Below, one piece after another: positions 15,795 through 24,539 of a DNA stretch of 64,000 nt (the stretch's first letter is position 1; every line of letters starts with the position of its first letter). A program made the translations under genes and the position numbers. Origin of the DNA: Paenibacillus ginsengarvi (GTDB lineage: Bacteria > Bacillota > Bacilli > Paenibacillales > NBRC-103111); contig NZ_RBAH01000020.1 of the NCBI RefSeq assembly GCF_003626695.1, positions 62,001-126,000 of the forward strand. Reading direction: 5' to 3'. The notes beneath the pieces were generated by a model, which was not told the origin of the DNA, did no database searches, and worked only from the letters and a program-made list of their open reading frames with translations.

Positions 15795-16457
15795 ATGCAA
15801 ATGGGAATGGTACAAATGGGCAAATTGCGGCTGAATAGACTGCTGTTGATCGGCGGGGCGGTTTCGGCGCCGTTGTTTTTCGCGGTAGCCATCGTTCAAG
15901 TGTTCACGCGTTCGGGCTTCGATATTAGGCGTCACGCCATCAGCACCTTAACGCTGGGGGAGCTGGGCTGGATACAGAGTGCCAATTTTATTCTCACGGG
16001 CTGTCTCGCGGTGTTCGCGGCCATAGGAATTCGCGGTTTGTTGCGGGGCGGCAAAGGAAGCGTGTGGGGACCGCTGCTTATCGGGATATATGGGATCGGC
16101 ATGATTGGAGCCGGGCTGTTTCGTCCGGATCCTGGCCTCAGCTTTCCTCCCGGTGCGCCCGAGGGGATACCGACGTCGATGAGCAGCGCGGCGGCCGTCC
16201 ATTCTATGGCCTTTTTTACGGCCTTTATCTGTCTGGTTGCGGCCTGTTTTGTGTTTGCCCGTCAGTTTGCTGTACAGGGTGATCGCGTTTGGAGGACCTA
16301 TTGTGTGGCGACGGGTATTCTCGCTCCTGTGCTGATCGGAGTTGGCATGGCCATGAATAGCTGGATTGGCGTTATTATGGGATTCGCAGGTGTGGTGGCG
16401 TTCGGCTGGGTTTCGGTTCTTTCGGTTCGATTGCGCGCGGAAGTCTCCAGAGCATAG
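15795..16457 (+). CDS. DUF998 integral membrane protein
   Basis: A 220-residue protein with about six membrane helices (17-40, 57-78, 89-108, 132-155, 168-187, 192-212). It has the DUF998 hallmark in RRHAISTLTLGELGWIQ after helix 1 and the periplasmic-type loop PDPGLSFPPGAPEG. The role of the family is unknown. RBS GGAGGGGGAG. It is cotranscribed with the hydrolase. Confidence 0.85.
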   Translation: MQMGMVQMGKLRLNRLLLIGGAVSAPLFFAVAIVQVFTRSGFDIRRHAISTLTLGELGWIQSANFILTGCLAVFAAIGIRGLLRGGKGSVWGPLLIGIYGIGMIGAGLFRPDPGLSFPPGAPEGIPTSMSSAAAVHSMAFFTAFICLVAACFVFARQFAVQGDRVWRTYCVATGILAPVLIGVGMAMNSWIGVIMGFAGVVAFGWVSVLSVRLRAEVSRA

Positions 16458-16473
16458 ATGGGTAAGGATGCGG

Positions 16474-16503
16474 ACACATTCGTCGCTGACGGGTGTGTTT
16501 TTT
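16474..16503 (+). terminator. Terminator after DUF998
   Basis: ACACATTCGTC-GCT-GACGGGTGTGT (11-bp stem with two G-U pairs) followed by TTTTT. Immediately after it the base composition drops, marking the left edge of the AbiE insert. Confidence 0.85.
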
Positions 16504-16742
16504 GGCGTTAATTTTCTATACAAGAGCCTTTGTCTTTGACGGTATTCCATTGATTTTATGAGAAGAGCCAAATGTAAAGTAGACTCCGAATCGATGGAGA
16601 TAACAAATAACAAAACCAAGCGTTGCCTTTAGTAAGCATCTTTCACCTACGAGGACAAAATGAGTGAAAAGGCAGAATGAGGTTTTTGAAACCTTGTGTC
16701 TACCTTTTTATCTCATTTCAATATATGGATCAAAATACGGTA

Positions 16743-17672
16743 CTATTTATTTAGGACCGACATAGACCATTTCTTCTTTACAGCATCCCATATCCCAAAG
16801 AACTCTTGCTCCCCAAGAACACTTTGATAGATAGGCTCCAAGAATGTAACGATATCTCCTAACACTTCTTTGAAATCAAGAGCCTGGTTAATCCCCGTCC
16901 TCTTCAGGAAAGCATTCCACTGTCTGACGCGGTTTGCATCAAGAACAAATTCCTCAGAGAACAAGGGATGCTCTTTTTCTAAAATGGTTCCACGATGTTG
17001 AAATGTTTCGAATACGGCTTCATACAGAACCCGCCCGTCATAGTCTTCTGCCACCAGCAGCGTATAAATATCGTAAAAATCCTTCATTCGACTGTTCATC
17101 ACAGACAAACTGATCATTGCTTCAAATTTTTCCGATATGACGGATTCCTTGGAATAAGCTCTTATTTTGGGCATTTCCATATTCAGAAGTACGGGGTAAT
17201 CAATTAATTGCGGCCTAGGGACAACCACATCGCCAAAGCCGATATCGAACTGTAGTACTTTCCGAGTTCGTCCAAGTAATGCAGTTACTTTAATACGAAC
17301 ACCTTCGTAGTCTGCATCCTCTTTTATCCGTTCGACTGTCATCTCATCTACAAGATAAACAACGCCATCGCTTGGTACTTCGATTGAACATATGCTCGTG
17401 AATGAACTCTGGAGTTTCTCTAAATCATTTGCAATTTGTTTGGCAAGAAAGTCAGCATCTTTCGTTGGGCGAGATTTAAATCCCGTCTGGGAGAATAGAA
17501 ACAGACCACCTTTGAGAACAAATTTGTCTTTAAAATCCGAAATGGATAATCGGTAGAGGAATCGTTCTTGGAAGTAGAGAAGGAGTAGAGAATCGAATGC
17601 TTTCCCTGATTGACGTGCGACATTCTTCAGGCGTTCAGAGACGGATGCGGGGACATTTTTAATATCGCTCAT
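16743..17672 (-). CDS. abiEii: AbiEii/AbiGii-type nucleotidyltransferase toxin
   Basis: A 309-residue type IV toxin of the AbiE family. It shows the nucleotidyltransferase signature VLKGGLFLF (52-60) and the acidic pair in PTKDADF (Asp72, Asp74), then the later family motifs KFEAMISL and SRMKDFYDIYTL. AbiEii toxins modify RNA or another target with nucleotides and cause growth arrest after phage infection. The ATG directly abuts the antitoxin stop (TGAATG) with GGAGGTG upstream, so expression is coupled. AT-rich compared with the surrounding backbone, consistent with transfer. Confidence 0.92.
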   Translation of the reverse strand: MSDIKNVPASVSERLKNVARQSGKAFDSLLLLYFQERFLYRLSISDFKDKFVLKGGLFLFSQTGFKSRPTKDADFLAKQIANDLEKLQSSFTSICSIEVPSDGVVYLVDEMTVERIKEDADYEGVRIKVTALLGRTRKVLQFDIGFGDVVVPRPQLIDYPVLLNMEMPKIRAYSKESVISEKFEAMISLSVMNSRMKDFYDIYTLLVAEDYDGRVLYEAVFETFQHRGTILEKEHPLFSEEFVLDANRVRQWNAFLKRTGINQALDFKEVLGDIVTFLEPIYQSVLGEQEFFGIWDAVKKKWSMSVLNK

Positions 17673-18281
17673 TCAGATCAACACCTCCAAATATTTCTGA
17701 AGAACTGTACGAATCCTCAATTTATCCGCGTATTGAACCAATTTCGTGATGTTCTTGTAAGGGGAATGGAGATAATTTCGCAATCCTTCTTTCATTATGT
17801 CGATACCAATCTTCTCTCGATATCGCACGATATCGCAAATGGTCTTCTCACGATCATAAATACTAACAGAGGAGTCTTCAATATGAACCTCGTTTATCCC
17901 AAGATTATATTGTATATCTGCAAGGTAGAAGACTTTAATTGGGGGATGGCCGGGAAGCTTCGGCTTTTTACTGCCGCGATGAATCGCAACTTGATACTCC
18001 CAAGGATTATAGGTTGTCAGTTCATAAAAGGAGAGAGCGGACAACAGACAGACGACCCCTTTAGGAACAAGTTTTGAAACCTCAACCAACTCGTCTATTG
18101 TACCCTTGCTAAATTCTGCATGCCGATATAGACCTTGTTTTACACGAATAATCTCGCCCTGTGACTCCAACTTTTTGATGTAGTAATGGGTAATACCCTC
18201 ATTCAAAAAGTCTCTTGTTCGGGCCATTCCATTTTGACTCTCCAATACTGCATCTATTTTCAATTTTATCTGATTGTCCAC
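17673..18281 (-). CDS. abiEi: AbiEi-type antitoxin/repressor
   Basis: A 202-residue antitoxin with N-terminal winged-helix part (ARTRDFLNEGITHYYIKKL, QGLYRH) and the AbiEi core (CLLSALSFYELTT, DREKTICDIVRYR). The GTG at 18281 is preferred because AGGCGGTGA lies seven bases upstream; an ATG at 18332 would add 17 residues but lacks an RBS. In AbiE systems this protein both blocks the toxin and represses its own promoter. The stop is fused to the toxin start. Confidence 0.9.
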   Translation of the reverse strand: MDNQIKLKIDAVLESQNGMARTRDFLNEGITHYYIKKLESQGEIIRVKQGLYRHAEFSKGTIDELVEVSKLVPKGVVCLLSALSFYELTTYNPWEYQVAIHRGSKKPKLPGHPPIKVFYLADIQYNLGINEVHIEDSSVSIYDREKTICDIVRYREKIGIDIMKEGLRNYLHSPYKNITKLVQYADKLRIRTVLQKYLEVLI

Positions 18282-18375
18282 GCACTCACCGCCTAAATTA
18301 CGTATTCGTTGCTGCGCTTCGCAATCCTTCATTATTTACGAAAACTTCTGCACTTAAGCGTAGATGAAGAAAAAT

Positions 18376-18404
18376 ATTCTAATTTCATAAAAATGAATTG
18401 TCGT
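18376..18404 (-). promoter_or_regulatory. Promoter and possible operator of the AbiE operon
   Basis: On the - strand ACGACA-N17-TAGAAT, about 95 bases before the antitoxin start. The spacer between the two boxes contains the imperfect inverted repeat AATTTCAT/ATGAATT, a good place for the autorepressor to bind. Confidence 0.5.
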
Positions 18405-18483
18405 TGGCCTTCTGTTTGAACTATTCGTTTTCTCCGAATAGTTGCTAATTCAGCAATAATTTAAATTCAGATTTTAGAGGAGG

Positions 18484-18521
18484 TTGCGCAATCGCATCTC
18501 CTTCGTAGTATGATTGCGCAA
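18484..18521. repeat. Perfect 10-bp inverted repeat upstream of AbiE
   Basis: TTGCGCAATC and GATTGCGCAA separated by 18 bp, about 80 bp upstream of the AbiE promoter. It could be an operator, a cruciform or an insertion footprint; no T-tract follows, so it is not a terminator. Confidence 0.6.
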
Positions 18522-18607
18522 TATACCAGTTTAACACAAAAAGCCAGCCACCCACTCAGATTCGCTTATCCCCCTAAACCTTAAACCCCATAAACCATCA
18601 ACCCCCT

Positions 18608-18645
18608 AAATGCCGAAAAGTCCCCGGACTCTTCGGCATTTTATT
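18608..18645 (+). terminator. Orphan terminator at the right edge of the AbiE insert
   Basis: AAATGCCGAAAAGTCC/GGACTCTTCGGCATTT (one bulged position) followed by TATTTT. No + strand gene ends before it; the AbiE genes run the other way. It probably belonged to a gene separated from it when the AbiE cassette arrived. Confidence 0.75.
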
Positions 18646-18789
18646 TTCCCCCTCCCCCAACTTTTACGAAATCTCCAACTGCAATTAACGTTCCGCGAAC
18701 ACTCGCTACCTATGATGAAGATGAAGGAAACAAAACATTTCGAGAAGGATGAAGGAAATCCTACAGGAAGCGGGAGACGTGAAGACGGA

Positions 18790-19512
18790 ATGATTCAATA
18801 CGTATGGTTTGACCTGGGGTACACACTGGTGAGAACGAACCGGGAGGAAGCGTACCAGAAGGTGCTGGAGCGGTTCGGCGTGTTCCGGAACGTCGGGGAG
18901 ATCGCCATCGCCTACCACCGGGCGGACAAATTGTTTATGAGGGACTATCCGGGCGTTCTCGGCAAAGACAGCCGGGCGTTTTTCCCTTGGTATATCGGCA
19001 CGCTGAACTACTTTTTGCGGCTGTCGCTGCCGATCGAGGAAGTGGTGCAGGCGCAGCGCTCGATGGCGCAGGAATGCCCGGTGGAGTGGCGGGCTTACGA
19101 CGGAGCGCGGGAGACGCTGCAATATTTGCGCAGTCTCGGCTACCGTCTCGGCCTGATCTCGAATTGGGACGAGTCGGCCCGGACGGTGCTGGCCCGCAAT
19201 GGGCTGGATGAGCTGCTGGACGAGATCGTCGTCTCCTCGGAGGTCGGAATCGAGAAGCCGCATCCGGACATTTTCCGGCTGGCGCTGTCCAAGGTGGGTG
19301 TTTCGGCAAGCGAATCGCTTTATGTGGGCGACAACTATTACGACGATGTCATCGGGAGCCAGAAAGTCGGCATGCACTGCCTGCTCATCAACGCTCACGG
19401 CAACCGCGGCATCGAGGAGCTGTCGTACCACCCTGTCATCGCCGGCATCCAGGACGTTGCCGAGTATTTGGGACACGCCCGGCTGCCGCTGGAGATGGAG
19501 ATGAACCGGTAA
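18790..19512 (+). CDS. HAD-superfamily hydrolase with altered DxDxT motif
   Basis: A 240-residue HAD-fold protein. Motif I is WFDLGYTLV, so the nucleophile Asp is kept but the usual second Asp (general acid/base) is Gly. Motif II is LISNWDE, motif III the Lys in VGIEKPHPDIF, and motif IV VGDNYYDDV. The start at 18790 begins directly at the core fold; the frame continues 60 codons upstream but that stretch has no RBS and overlaps a terminator. It is the first gene of the long RpiR/ABC operon, with the next start 12 bp downstream. Confidence 0.85.
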   Translation: MIQYVWFDLGYTLVRTNREEAYQKVLERFGVFRNVGEIAIAYHRADKLFMRDYPGVLGKDSRAFFPWYIGTLNYFLRLSLPIEEVVQAQRSMAQECPVEWRAYDGARETLQYLRSLGYRLGLISNWDESARTVLARNGLDELLDEIVVSSEVGIEKPHPDIFRLALSKVGVSASESLYVGDNYYDDVIGSQKVGMHCLLINAHGNRGIEELSYHPVIAGIQDVAEYLGHARLPLEMEMNR

Positions 19513-19523
19513 GGAGTTTCGCC

Positions 19524-20381
19524 ATGTTAACGATCGAGGAACGAATCGAAGAACAGTTCGACGCGCTGAGCGTCGCGCAGAAGAAGGTAGCGCACTACAT
19601 CCAGGCCAATATGCAGGATGCGGTGATGGAATCGGCACAGAAGATCGCGGACAAGTCCGGGGTCAGCGAAGCGACGGTGCACCGGCTGGCGCAGGCTTTG
19701 GATTATCCCGGCTTCTCGGGTTTGCTTCAGGATTTGCGCCGTCATGTGCTGAAGGATCAGCGGGCGGTTAACAATTTCCTGCATTCGACGAGCCGTCAGG
19801 AGGACTCGTGGATCGAGAAGCATTTTGTGCAGGAAATCGAGAACGTGCGGGAAACGATGGCGTGGACGGACAAAGCCCATATTCACGAGGCCGCCCGAAT
19901 GCTGCTTGCGGCGGACCGGATCTGGATCGCGGGCTGGCGGATGGGGTTGTCGGTCACCTCGTTTTTCAGCTTCGTCTTGAAATATATGCTGGGCAATTGC
20001 GAGCTCGTTCCCCAAGGAGGTGTTGCGGAGTACGCGTCCTACATCAAACCCGGCGATGTCGTGTTCGCGTGCGGCTTTCCGAGATATTGCTCGCGTACGC
20101 TCAAGGTGGCGGCGCTGGCGAAGGAGCAAGGAACGAAGGTGATCGCGCTGACCGACTCGGGGCTGTCCCCGTTTGCAAAGCTGGCCGATCTGTCGCTCCT
20201 GGCGGCATGTAAATCTACTGGATTTCTTGATTCGTATACGGCGCCGCTCTCGGTCGTGAACGCCCTCATCAACGAAATCTCCCATCTGGAGAAGGAGCGG
20301 GTCAAGCTCAACATCGAGAAGATGGAAGTGATGTTCAAGGCGTTCCAGGACAACTTCGAATGGACGAATCGGTCGAAATAA
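19524..20381 (+). CDS. MurR/RpiR-family transcriptional regulator
   Basis: A 285-residue regulator: N-terminal RpiR HTH (1-77; EEQFDALSVAQKKVAHYI, ADKSGVSEATVHRLAQAL) and C-terminal SIS domain (about 115-250; ADRIWIAGWRMGLSV, GDVVFACGFPRYCSRTL). SIS domains bind phosphosugars, so an inducer of that type is expected. The ATG has AAGGAG upstream. It is the second gene of the operon and presumably controls it. Confidence 0.9.
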   Translation: MLTIEERIEEQFDALSVAQKKVAHYIQANMQDAVMESAQKIADKSGVSEATVHRLAQALDYPGFSGLLQDLRRHVLKDQRAVNNFLHSTSRQEDSWIEKHFVQEIENVRETMAWTDKAHIHEAARMLLAADRIWIAGWRMGLSVTSFFSFVLKYMLGNCELVPQGGVAEYASYIKPGDVVFACGFPRYCSRTLKVAALAKEQGTKVIALTDSGLSPFAKLADLSLLAACKSTGFLDSYTAPLSVVNALINEISHLEKERVKLNIEKMEVMFKAFQDNFEWTNRSK

Positions 20382-20413
20382 CGGATGCGACTCAGGCGGG
20401 AAAGGATACTCGG

Positions 20414-21148
20414 ATGGATATTACAGTAATTGGCTGCTGGGGCGCTTACCCCGAGAAAAACGAAGCGACGTCCGGTTATTTGGTCCGGACGGGCGGCAGC
20501 AGCATTTTGCTCGACTGCGGCAGCGGCGTATTGGCCCGGCTGCAAAACGACTGTCCGCTCGAAGAGCTGGACGCCGTCGTCCTGACGCACACGCACGCCG
20601 ACCATATCGCGGACATCTATAGTCTGGAGTTCGCGATGCTCATTCTGATGCAGATCGGCAGGCGGACCCGGCCGCTCGACGTATATGTGAACGGCGATGA
20701 AACGGACAAGCTCGCCTTCGCCTACCCGGACTACGTCCGCGTTCACTCGATCGGGGCGGGTACGGAAATTCGGATCGGGACGGCGAAGTTGGAATTTGCC
20801 GAAACGGTGCACGACATTCCGTGTCTTGCGGTCAAGCTGACGTTGGAGGACGGGAAGACGCTTGTTTATACCGGCGATACGGGTTACTGCGACGCTGTCA
20901 TCGAGTTTTCCCGGTCCGCGGACGTGCTGCTGATCGAAAGCAGCTTTTACGACCGGCAGGCCGGCATCATGAAATGGCATTTGACGGCCGGGGAGGCCGG
21001 GCGTATCGCGGCGTTGGCCGGCGTGGGACAAGCGGTTTTGACGCATTTTCCTCATTACGGAGATTTGAACCAGCTCGCGGAGGAAGCTTCGCGGCAGTAT
21101 GCAGGACTTGTTCGTTTGGCTTATTGCGGTATGCACATCCACATTTGA
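20414..21148 (+). CDS. Metallo-beta-lactamase-fold hydrolase
   Basis: A 244-residue MBL-fold enzyme of the ribonuclease Z/phosphodiesterase-like branch. The zinc motif H59-T-H61-A-D63-H64 is complete, with further ligands in ETVHDIP, VYTGDTGY (Asp) and LTHFPHYGD. The ATG at 20414 follows AAAGGA; upstream in-frame starts overlap the regulator and lack an RBS. Likely a hydrolase acting on the imported or intracellular substrate of this operon; the substrate is not readable. Confidence 0.86.
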   Translation: MDITVIGCWGAYPEKNEATSGYLVRTGGSSILLDCGSGVLARLQNDCPLEELDAVVLTHTHADHIADIYSLEFAMLILMQIGRRTRPLDVYVNGDETDKLAFAYPDYVRVHSIGAGTEIRIGTAKLEFAETVHDIPCLAVKLTLEDGKTLVYTGDTGYCDAVIEFSRSADVLLIESSFYDRQAGIMKWHLTAGEAGRIAALAGVGQAVLTHFPHYGDLNQLAEEASRQYAGLVRLAYCGMHIHI

Positions 21149-21169
21149 GAGCGGAAGGGGTATTTACCC

Positions 21170-22744
21170 ATGTTAAAGCTGAGGAAAACGTTCGTGGCGG
21201 GGTTCTCCGCCCTGATGGTCGCATCGCTGGTGATGGCGGGTTGCGGCAAAACGGATAATGGCGCTTCAGGCTCGCCGTCAACTGGAAGCGGAACCGGTAC
21301 CCCCGCTGCCAGCGGGCAGAAAGTTTCAGGCGGCACCGTACGGGTCGCGATGGCGACCGAGCCGGATAATCTCGATCCTTACTTGTCTGCGGCGACCGAC
21401 ACCGGCTCGATGATGGACAACGTGTTCGACGGCCTGTTCGAAGCGGGCGAGAACAGCGACCTGGTTCCAGCCATCGCTGAATCGTACAAAGTGTCCGAAG
21501 ACGGCTTGACGTATACGTTCAACCTGAAGAAGGGCGTCAAGTTCCATAACGGCGCGGATCTCACTTCGAAGGATGTCTACTACTCTTATGCCAAATTGTC
21601 CGGGCTAAGCGGGAAAGCGCCGCTCTCCTCGAAGTTTGCCGCGATTGAGAAAATCGACACGCCGGACGACTATACCGTCGTGTTGAAGCTGAAGGCGAAG
21701 GACGCGGCCTTCCTCGCGGCCAACATCGTCGCCATCGTGCCGAAAGACTACGAGACGCAAAGCTCGAAGCCGATCGGCGCCGGTCCGTTCAAGTTCGTTT
21801 CGTATGCGCCGGGCCAGCAGCTCGTGCTGGAGAAAAACGACAGCTTCTACGATAACGCCCACAAGCCGCAGCTAGACCGCGTGGAATTCAAGTTTATGCC
21901 GGACGCCAACGCCTCCGTGCTCGCCCTGAAATCCGGAGATATCGACATGGTGCCGGGCATCTCCGCGCAAGGGGCGCTTCAACTCGGCAAAGGATTCGAG
22001 ATCGTATCCGGGCCGCAAAACATGGTGCAGCTTCTGGCGCTCAACAATTCCGTCGAGCCGCTGAACAACGTGAAGGTGCGCCAGGCGATCAACTATGCGA
22101 TCGACAAGGACGTAATTATTAAGACTGTTGCCGAAGGAAACGGCGCCAAGCTTGGCTCCAACATGAGCCCGGCGATGAAGATGTACTACCAGGAAGGCCT
22201 CGACAAGCGCTACGCGCCAAGCGCCGAGCAAGCGAAAAAGCTGCTGAAGGAAGCGGGCTTCGAGAACGGCTTCAAGCTGACGATTACCGTTCCGTCCAAC
22301 TACAAGTTCCACGTAGACACGGCGCAAGTGATCGCCGAGCAGCTTAAGGCCGTCGGCATTCAGGCGACGATCAAGCAGATCGAATGGAGCAACTGGCTCG
22401 AGGACGTGTACAACAATGCGAAATATGAAGCGACGATCGTCGGTTTGACGGGCAAGCTCGATCCGCACGAGGTACTGGGGCGTTATGAGACGACATATGC
22501 GAAAAACTTCTTCAAATTCAGCAACAGAGAATTCGACGGTCTCGTAAACAAGGGCCGCCTGGAAATTAACGAAAGCAAGCGGGCCGACTTGTACAAGCAG
22601 GCGCAAACGATCCTGACCGAGCAGGCCGCCGCCGTTTATATTATGGACCCGAGCCGTTCGGTGGCGATGAAGAGCACTTTGCACGGCTTTAAAATGTACC
22701 CGGTTCAAAAATACGACTTCGCCGCCATGTACTACACGAAGTAA
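21170..22744 (+). CDS. Peptide/nickel-type ABC transporter substrate-binding lipoprotein
   Basis: A 524-residue SBP_bac_5 (DppA/OppA-like) protein. The lipoprotein signal peptide ends in VMAGC25, followed by a Gly/Ser-rich linker. The mature part begins with the family pattern GGTVRVAMATEPDNLDPYLS and contains FNLKKGVKFHNGADLTSKDV and VRQAINYAIDK. Lipid-anchored outside the cell, it would deliver an oligopeptide or similar compound to the two permeases encoded next. Confidence 0.94.
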   Translation: MLKLRKTFVAGFSALMVASLVMAGCGKTDNGASGSPSTGSGTGTPAASGQKVSGGTVRVAMATEPDNLDPYLSAATDTGSMMDNVFDGLFEAGENSDLVPAIAESYKVSEDGLTYTFNLKKGVKFHNGADLTSKDVYYSYAKLSGLSGKAPLSSKFAAIEKIDTPDDYTVVLKLKAKDAAFLAANIVAIVPKDYETQSSKPIGAGPFKFVSYAPGQQLVLEKNDSFYDNAHKPQLDRVEFKFMPDANASVLALKSGDIDMVPGISAQGALQLGKGFEIVSGPQNMVQLLALNNSVEPLNNVKVRQAINYAIDKDVIIKTVAEGNGAKLGSNMSPAMKMYYQEGLDKRYAPSAEQAKKLLKEAGFENGFKLTITVPSNYKFHVDTAQVIAEQLKAVGIQATIKQIEWSNWLEDVYNNAKYEATIVGLTGKLDPHEVLGRYETTYAKNFFKFSNREFDGLVNKGRLEINESKRADLYKQAQTILTEQAAAVYIMDPSRSVAMKSTLHGFKMYPVQKYDFAAMYYTK

Positions 22745-22758
22745 CGAGGGATCGCTCG

Positions 22759-23703
22759 GTGAGATTTTATATCCGCAAGCTGCTGACTTTGCTATCTACT
22801 GTTCTGCTCGTATCGGTCATTACGTTTCTCGTGTTTCAAATATTGCCCGGCGATCCGGCGCAGATTGTGCTCGGCGTTGATGCGGACCCGCATCAGCTCG
22901 CCGAGCTGCGCAGAACGATGGGGCTGGAGCGTCCGGCGGTGGAAAGGTACATCGGCTGGATCAAGGATACGTTTACCGGCGATTTGGGCGAATCGCTCCG
23001 CTACCATCGTCCCGTAGCCGACATCGTATCGGAGCGTATGCCCGTGACGGTATCGCTGGCGCTCCTGTCCGTGGGGCTCACCTTGCTCATCGGCGTCCCG
23101 CTCGGCATCTATATCGCGCGGAAGGACGGCAAGCTGTCGGCGCTGCTGCTGTCGATGCTCACTCAGCTCGGTCTCGCGGTTCCGTCGTTTTGGCTCGCCT
23201 TTATCCTGATTTTATTATTCTCCGTTACGTTCCGAATATTTCCTACCTATGGTTATGTTCGGTGGAGCGTAGATCCGTTGCGGGCGTTCCAGTCGCTGTT
23301 CCTGCCGGCGCTGGCGCTCGCCGTTCCAGGCATCGCTGTCGTGATCCGCTACTTGCGCAACACGCTGCTCGATCAGTCGCGTATGGATTACGTTCGCACC
23401 GCCAGAAGCAAGGGGCTGCGCGAGAACATCGTCATGTACCGGCACATTTTGCGCAATTCGCTCATTCCGGTGCTGACGATCGTAGGCCTGCTGATCGCGG
23501 ATACGCTCGGAGGCAGCATCGTCGTGGAAAATGTGTTCGCGCTGCCGGGACTCGGCAATCTGCTGATCACTTCGATCGGCACGCGCGACTTGCCGCTGCT
23601 GCAAACGATGGTGCTGTACATTGCGATCATCGTCGTTTGCATCAATTTTATCGTCGACATTTTGTATATGGTCATAGACCCGCGCATCCGGTTGAAAAGG
23701 TGA
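22759..23703 (+). CDS. ABC transporter permease (DppB type)
   Basis: A 314-residue six-helix permease starting at GTG. It has the family N-terminus FLVFQILPGDPAQIVLG, a periplasmic loop containing DLGESLRYHRPV, and the EAA loop region ARSKGLRENIVMYRHILRNSLIPVL near 215-240 that contacts the ATPase. It pairs with the following DppC-type permease. Confidence 0.95.
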   Translation: MRFYIRKLLTLLSTVLLVSVITFLVFQILPGDPAQIVLGVDADPHQLAELRRTMGLERPAVERYIGWIKDTFTGDLGESLRYHRPVADIVSERMPVTVSLALLSVGLTLLIGVPLGIYIARKDGKLSALLLSMLTQLGLAVPSFWLAFILILLFSVTFRIFPTYGYVRWSVDPLRAFQSLFLPALALAVPGIAVVIRYLRNTLLDQSRMDYVRTARSKGLRENIVMYRHILRNSLIPVLTIVGLLIADTLGGSIVVENVFALPGLGNLLITSIGTRDLPLLQTMVLYIAIIVVCINFIVDILYMVIDPRIRLKR

Positions 23704-23708
23704 ACGAG

Positions 23709-24527
23709 ATGAAATGGAAACAGCTACTGCACAGCAAGCCGCTGCTGATCGGCGCCGCTCTGATCGCGGCACTGCTCGCGCTTATGGTAACGAGCTTGTT
23801 CTACACCCCGTACGGGCCGAACGAGATGAACACGTCGCTGCGTCTTGCGCCGCCTCAGCTCGCCCACTGGTGGGGAACGGATAATTTCGGGCGGGACATC
23901 TTCAGCCGCATTATGGAAGGAACGCAAACGGCATTTCTGATCGGCCTCCTGTCGGTAGCGATCGGGCTGGTCTTCGGCCTGCTGATCGGCGCGGTCGCCG
24001 GGTATGCGGGCGGCTGGCTGGACGAAGCGCTCATGCGGATTATGGATGCGAAGCTGGCGTTCCCCGGCATTTTGCTGGCGATTATGCTCGTCACCGTATT
24101 CGGCCCCGGGCTGGGCAATACGATCGTCGCTCTTGGCGTCATGAGCATTCCGTCGTTCGCCCGAATCGCCCGCAGCGGATTTATTCAGTACAAGGAGTTC
24201 GCTTTCGTCAAGGCGGCGACGGCGAGAGGGGCGGGTCCGCTGCGTATTATTTTCCACCACATTTTGCCGAATATGACATCGCCGCTTATCGTGGCCGCTT
24301 CTTTGCGGTTCTCCGGATCGGTCCTTGCCGAAGCCGGACTGAGCTACTTGGGATTGGGCGTTCAGCCGCCCGATCCGAGCTGGGGGCGCATGCTGAGCGA
24401 AGCCCAGCCGTTCATCGTGAACGCTCCGTGGTACGTGCTCCTTACGGGCGCGGTCATTACGGCGATGGTGCTCGGCTTCAATCTGCTGGGAGACGGGCTT
24501 CGCGACGTGTACGACAAGAAAGGTTAA
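23709..24527 (+). CDS. ABC transporter permease (DppC type)
   Basis: A 272-residue permease. The ATG at 23709 is five bases after the previous stop; the long upstream reading frame is out-of-frame DppB sequence and is not coding. It shows the typical HWWGTDNFGRDIFSRIMEGT motif, the EAA loop ARGAGPLRIIFHHILPN and the C-terminal LLGDGLRDVYD. Forms the heterodimeric channel with the DppB-type subunit. Confidence 0.94.
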   Translation: MKWKQLLHSKPLLIGAALIAALLALMVTSLFYTPYGPNEMNTSLRLAPPQLAHWWGTDNFGRDIFSRIMEGTQTAFLIGLLSVAIGLVFGLLIGAVAGYAGGWLDEALMRIMDAKLAFPGILLAIMLVTVFGPGLGNTIVALGVMSIPSFARIARSGFIQYKEFAFVKAATARGAGPLRIIFHHILPNMTSPLIVAASLRFSGSVLAEAGLSYLGLGVQPPDPSWGRMLSEAQPFIVNAPWYVLLTGAVITAMVLGFNLLGDGLRDVYDKKG

Positions 24528-24539
24528 GGGAGGTCCGTC

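Noticed and set aside
20039..21142. A 367-codon - strand frame
   Set aside because: Antisense shadow of the RpiR and MBL genes, with arginine-rich, domain-less sequence and no RBS.
23190..23708. Long upstream extension of the DppC-type permease frame
   Set aside because: It overlaps DppB in another frame and contains no permease sequence; the ATG at 23709 fits the family.
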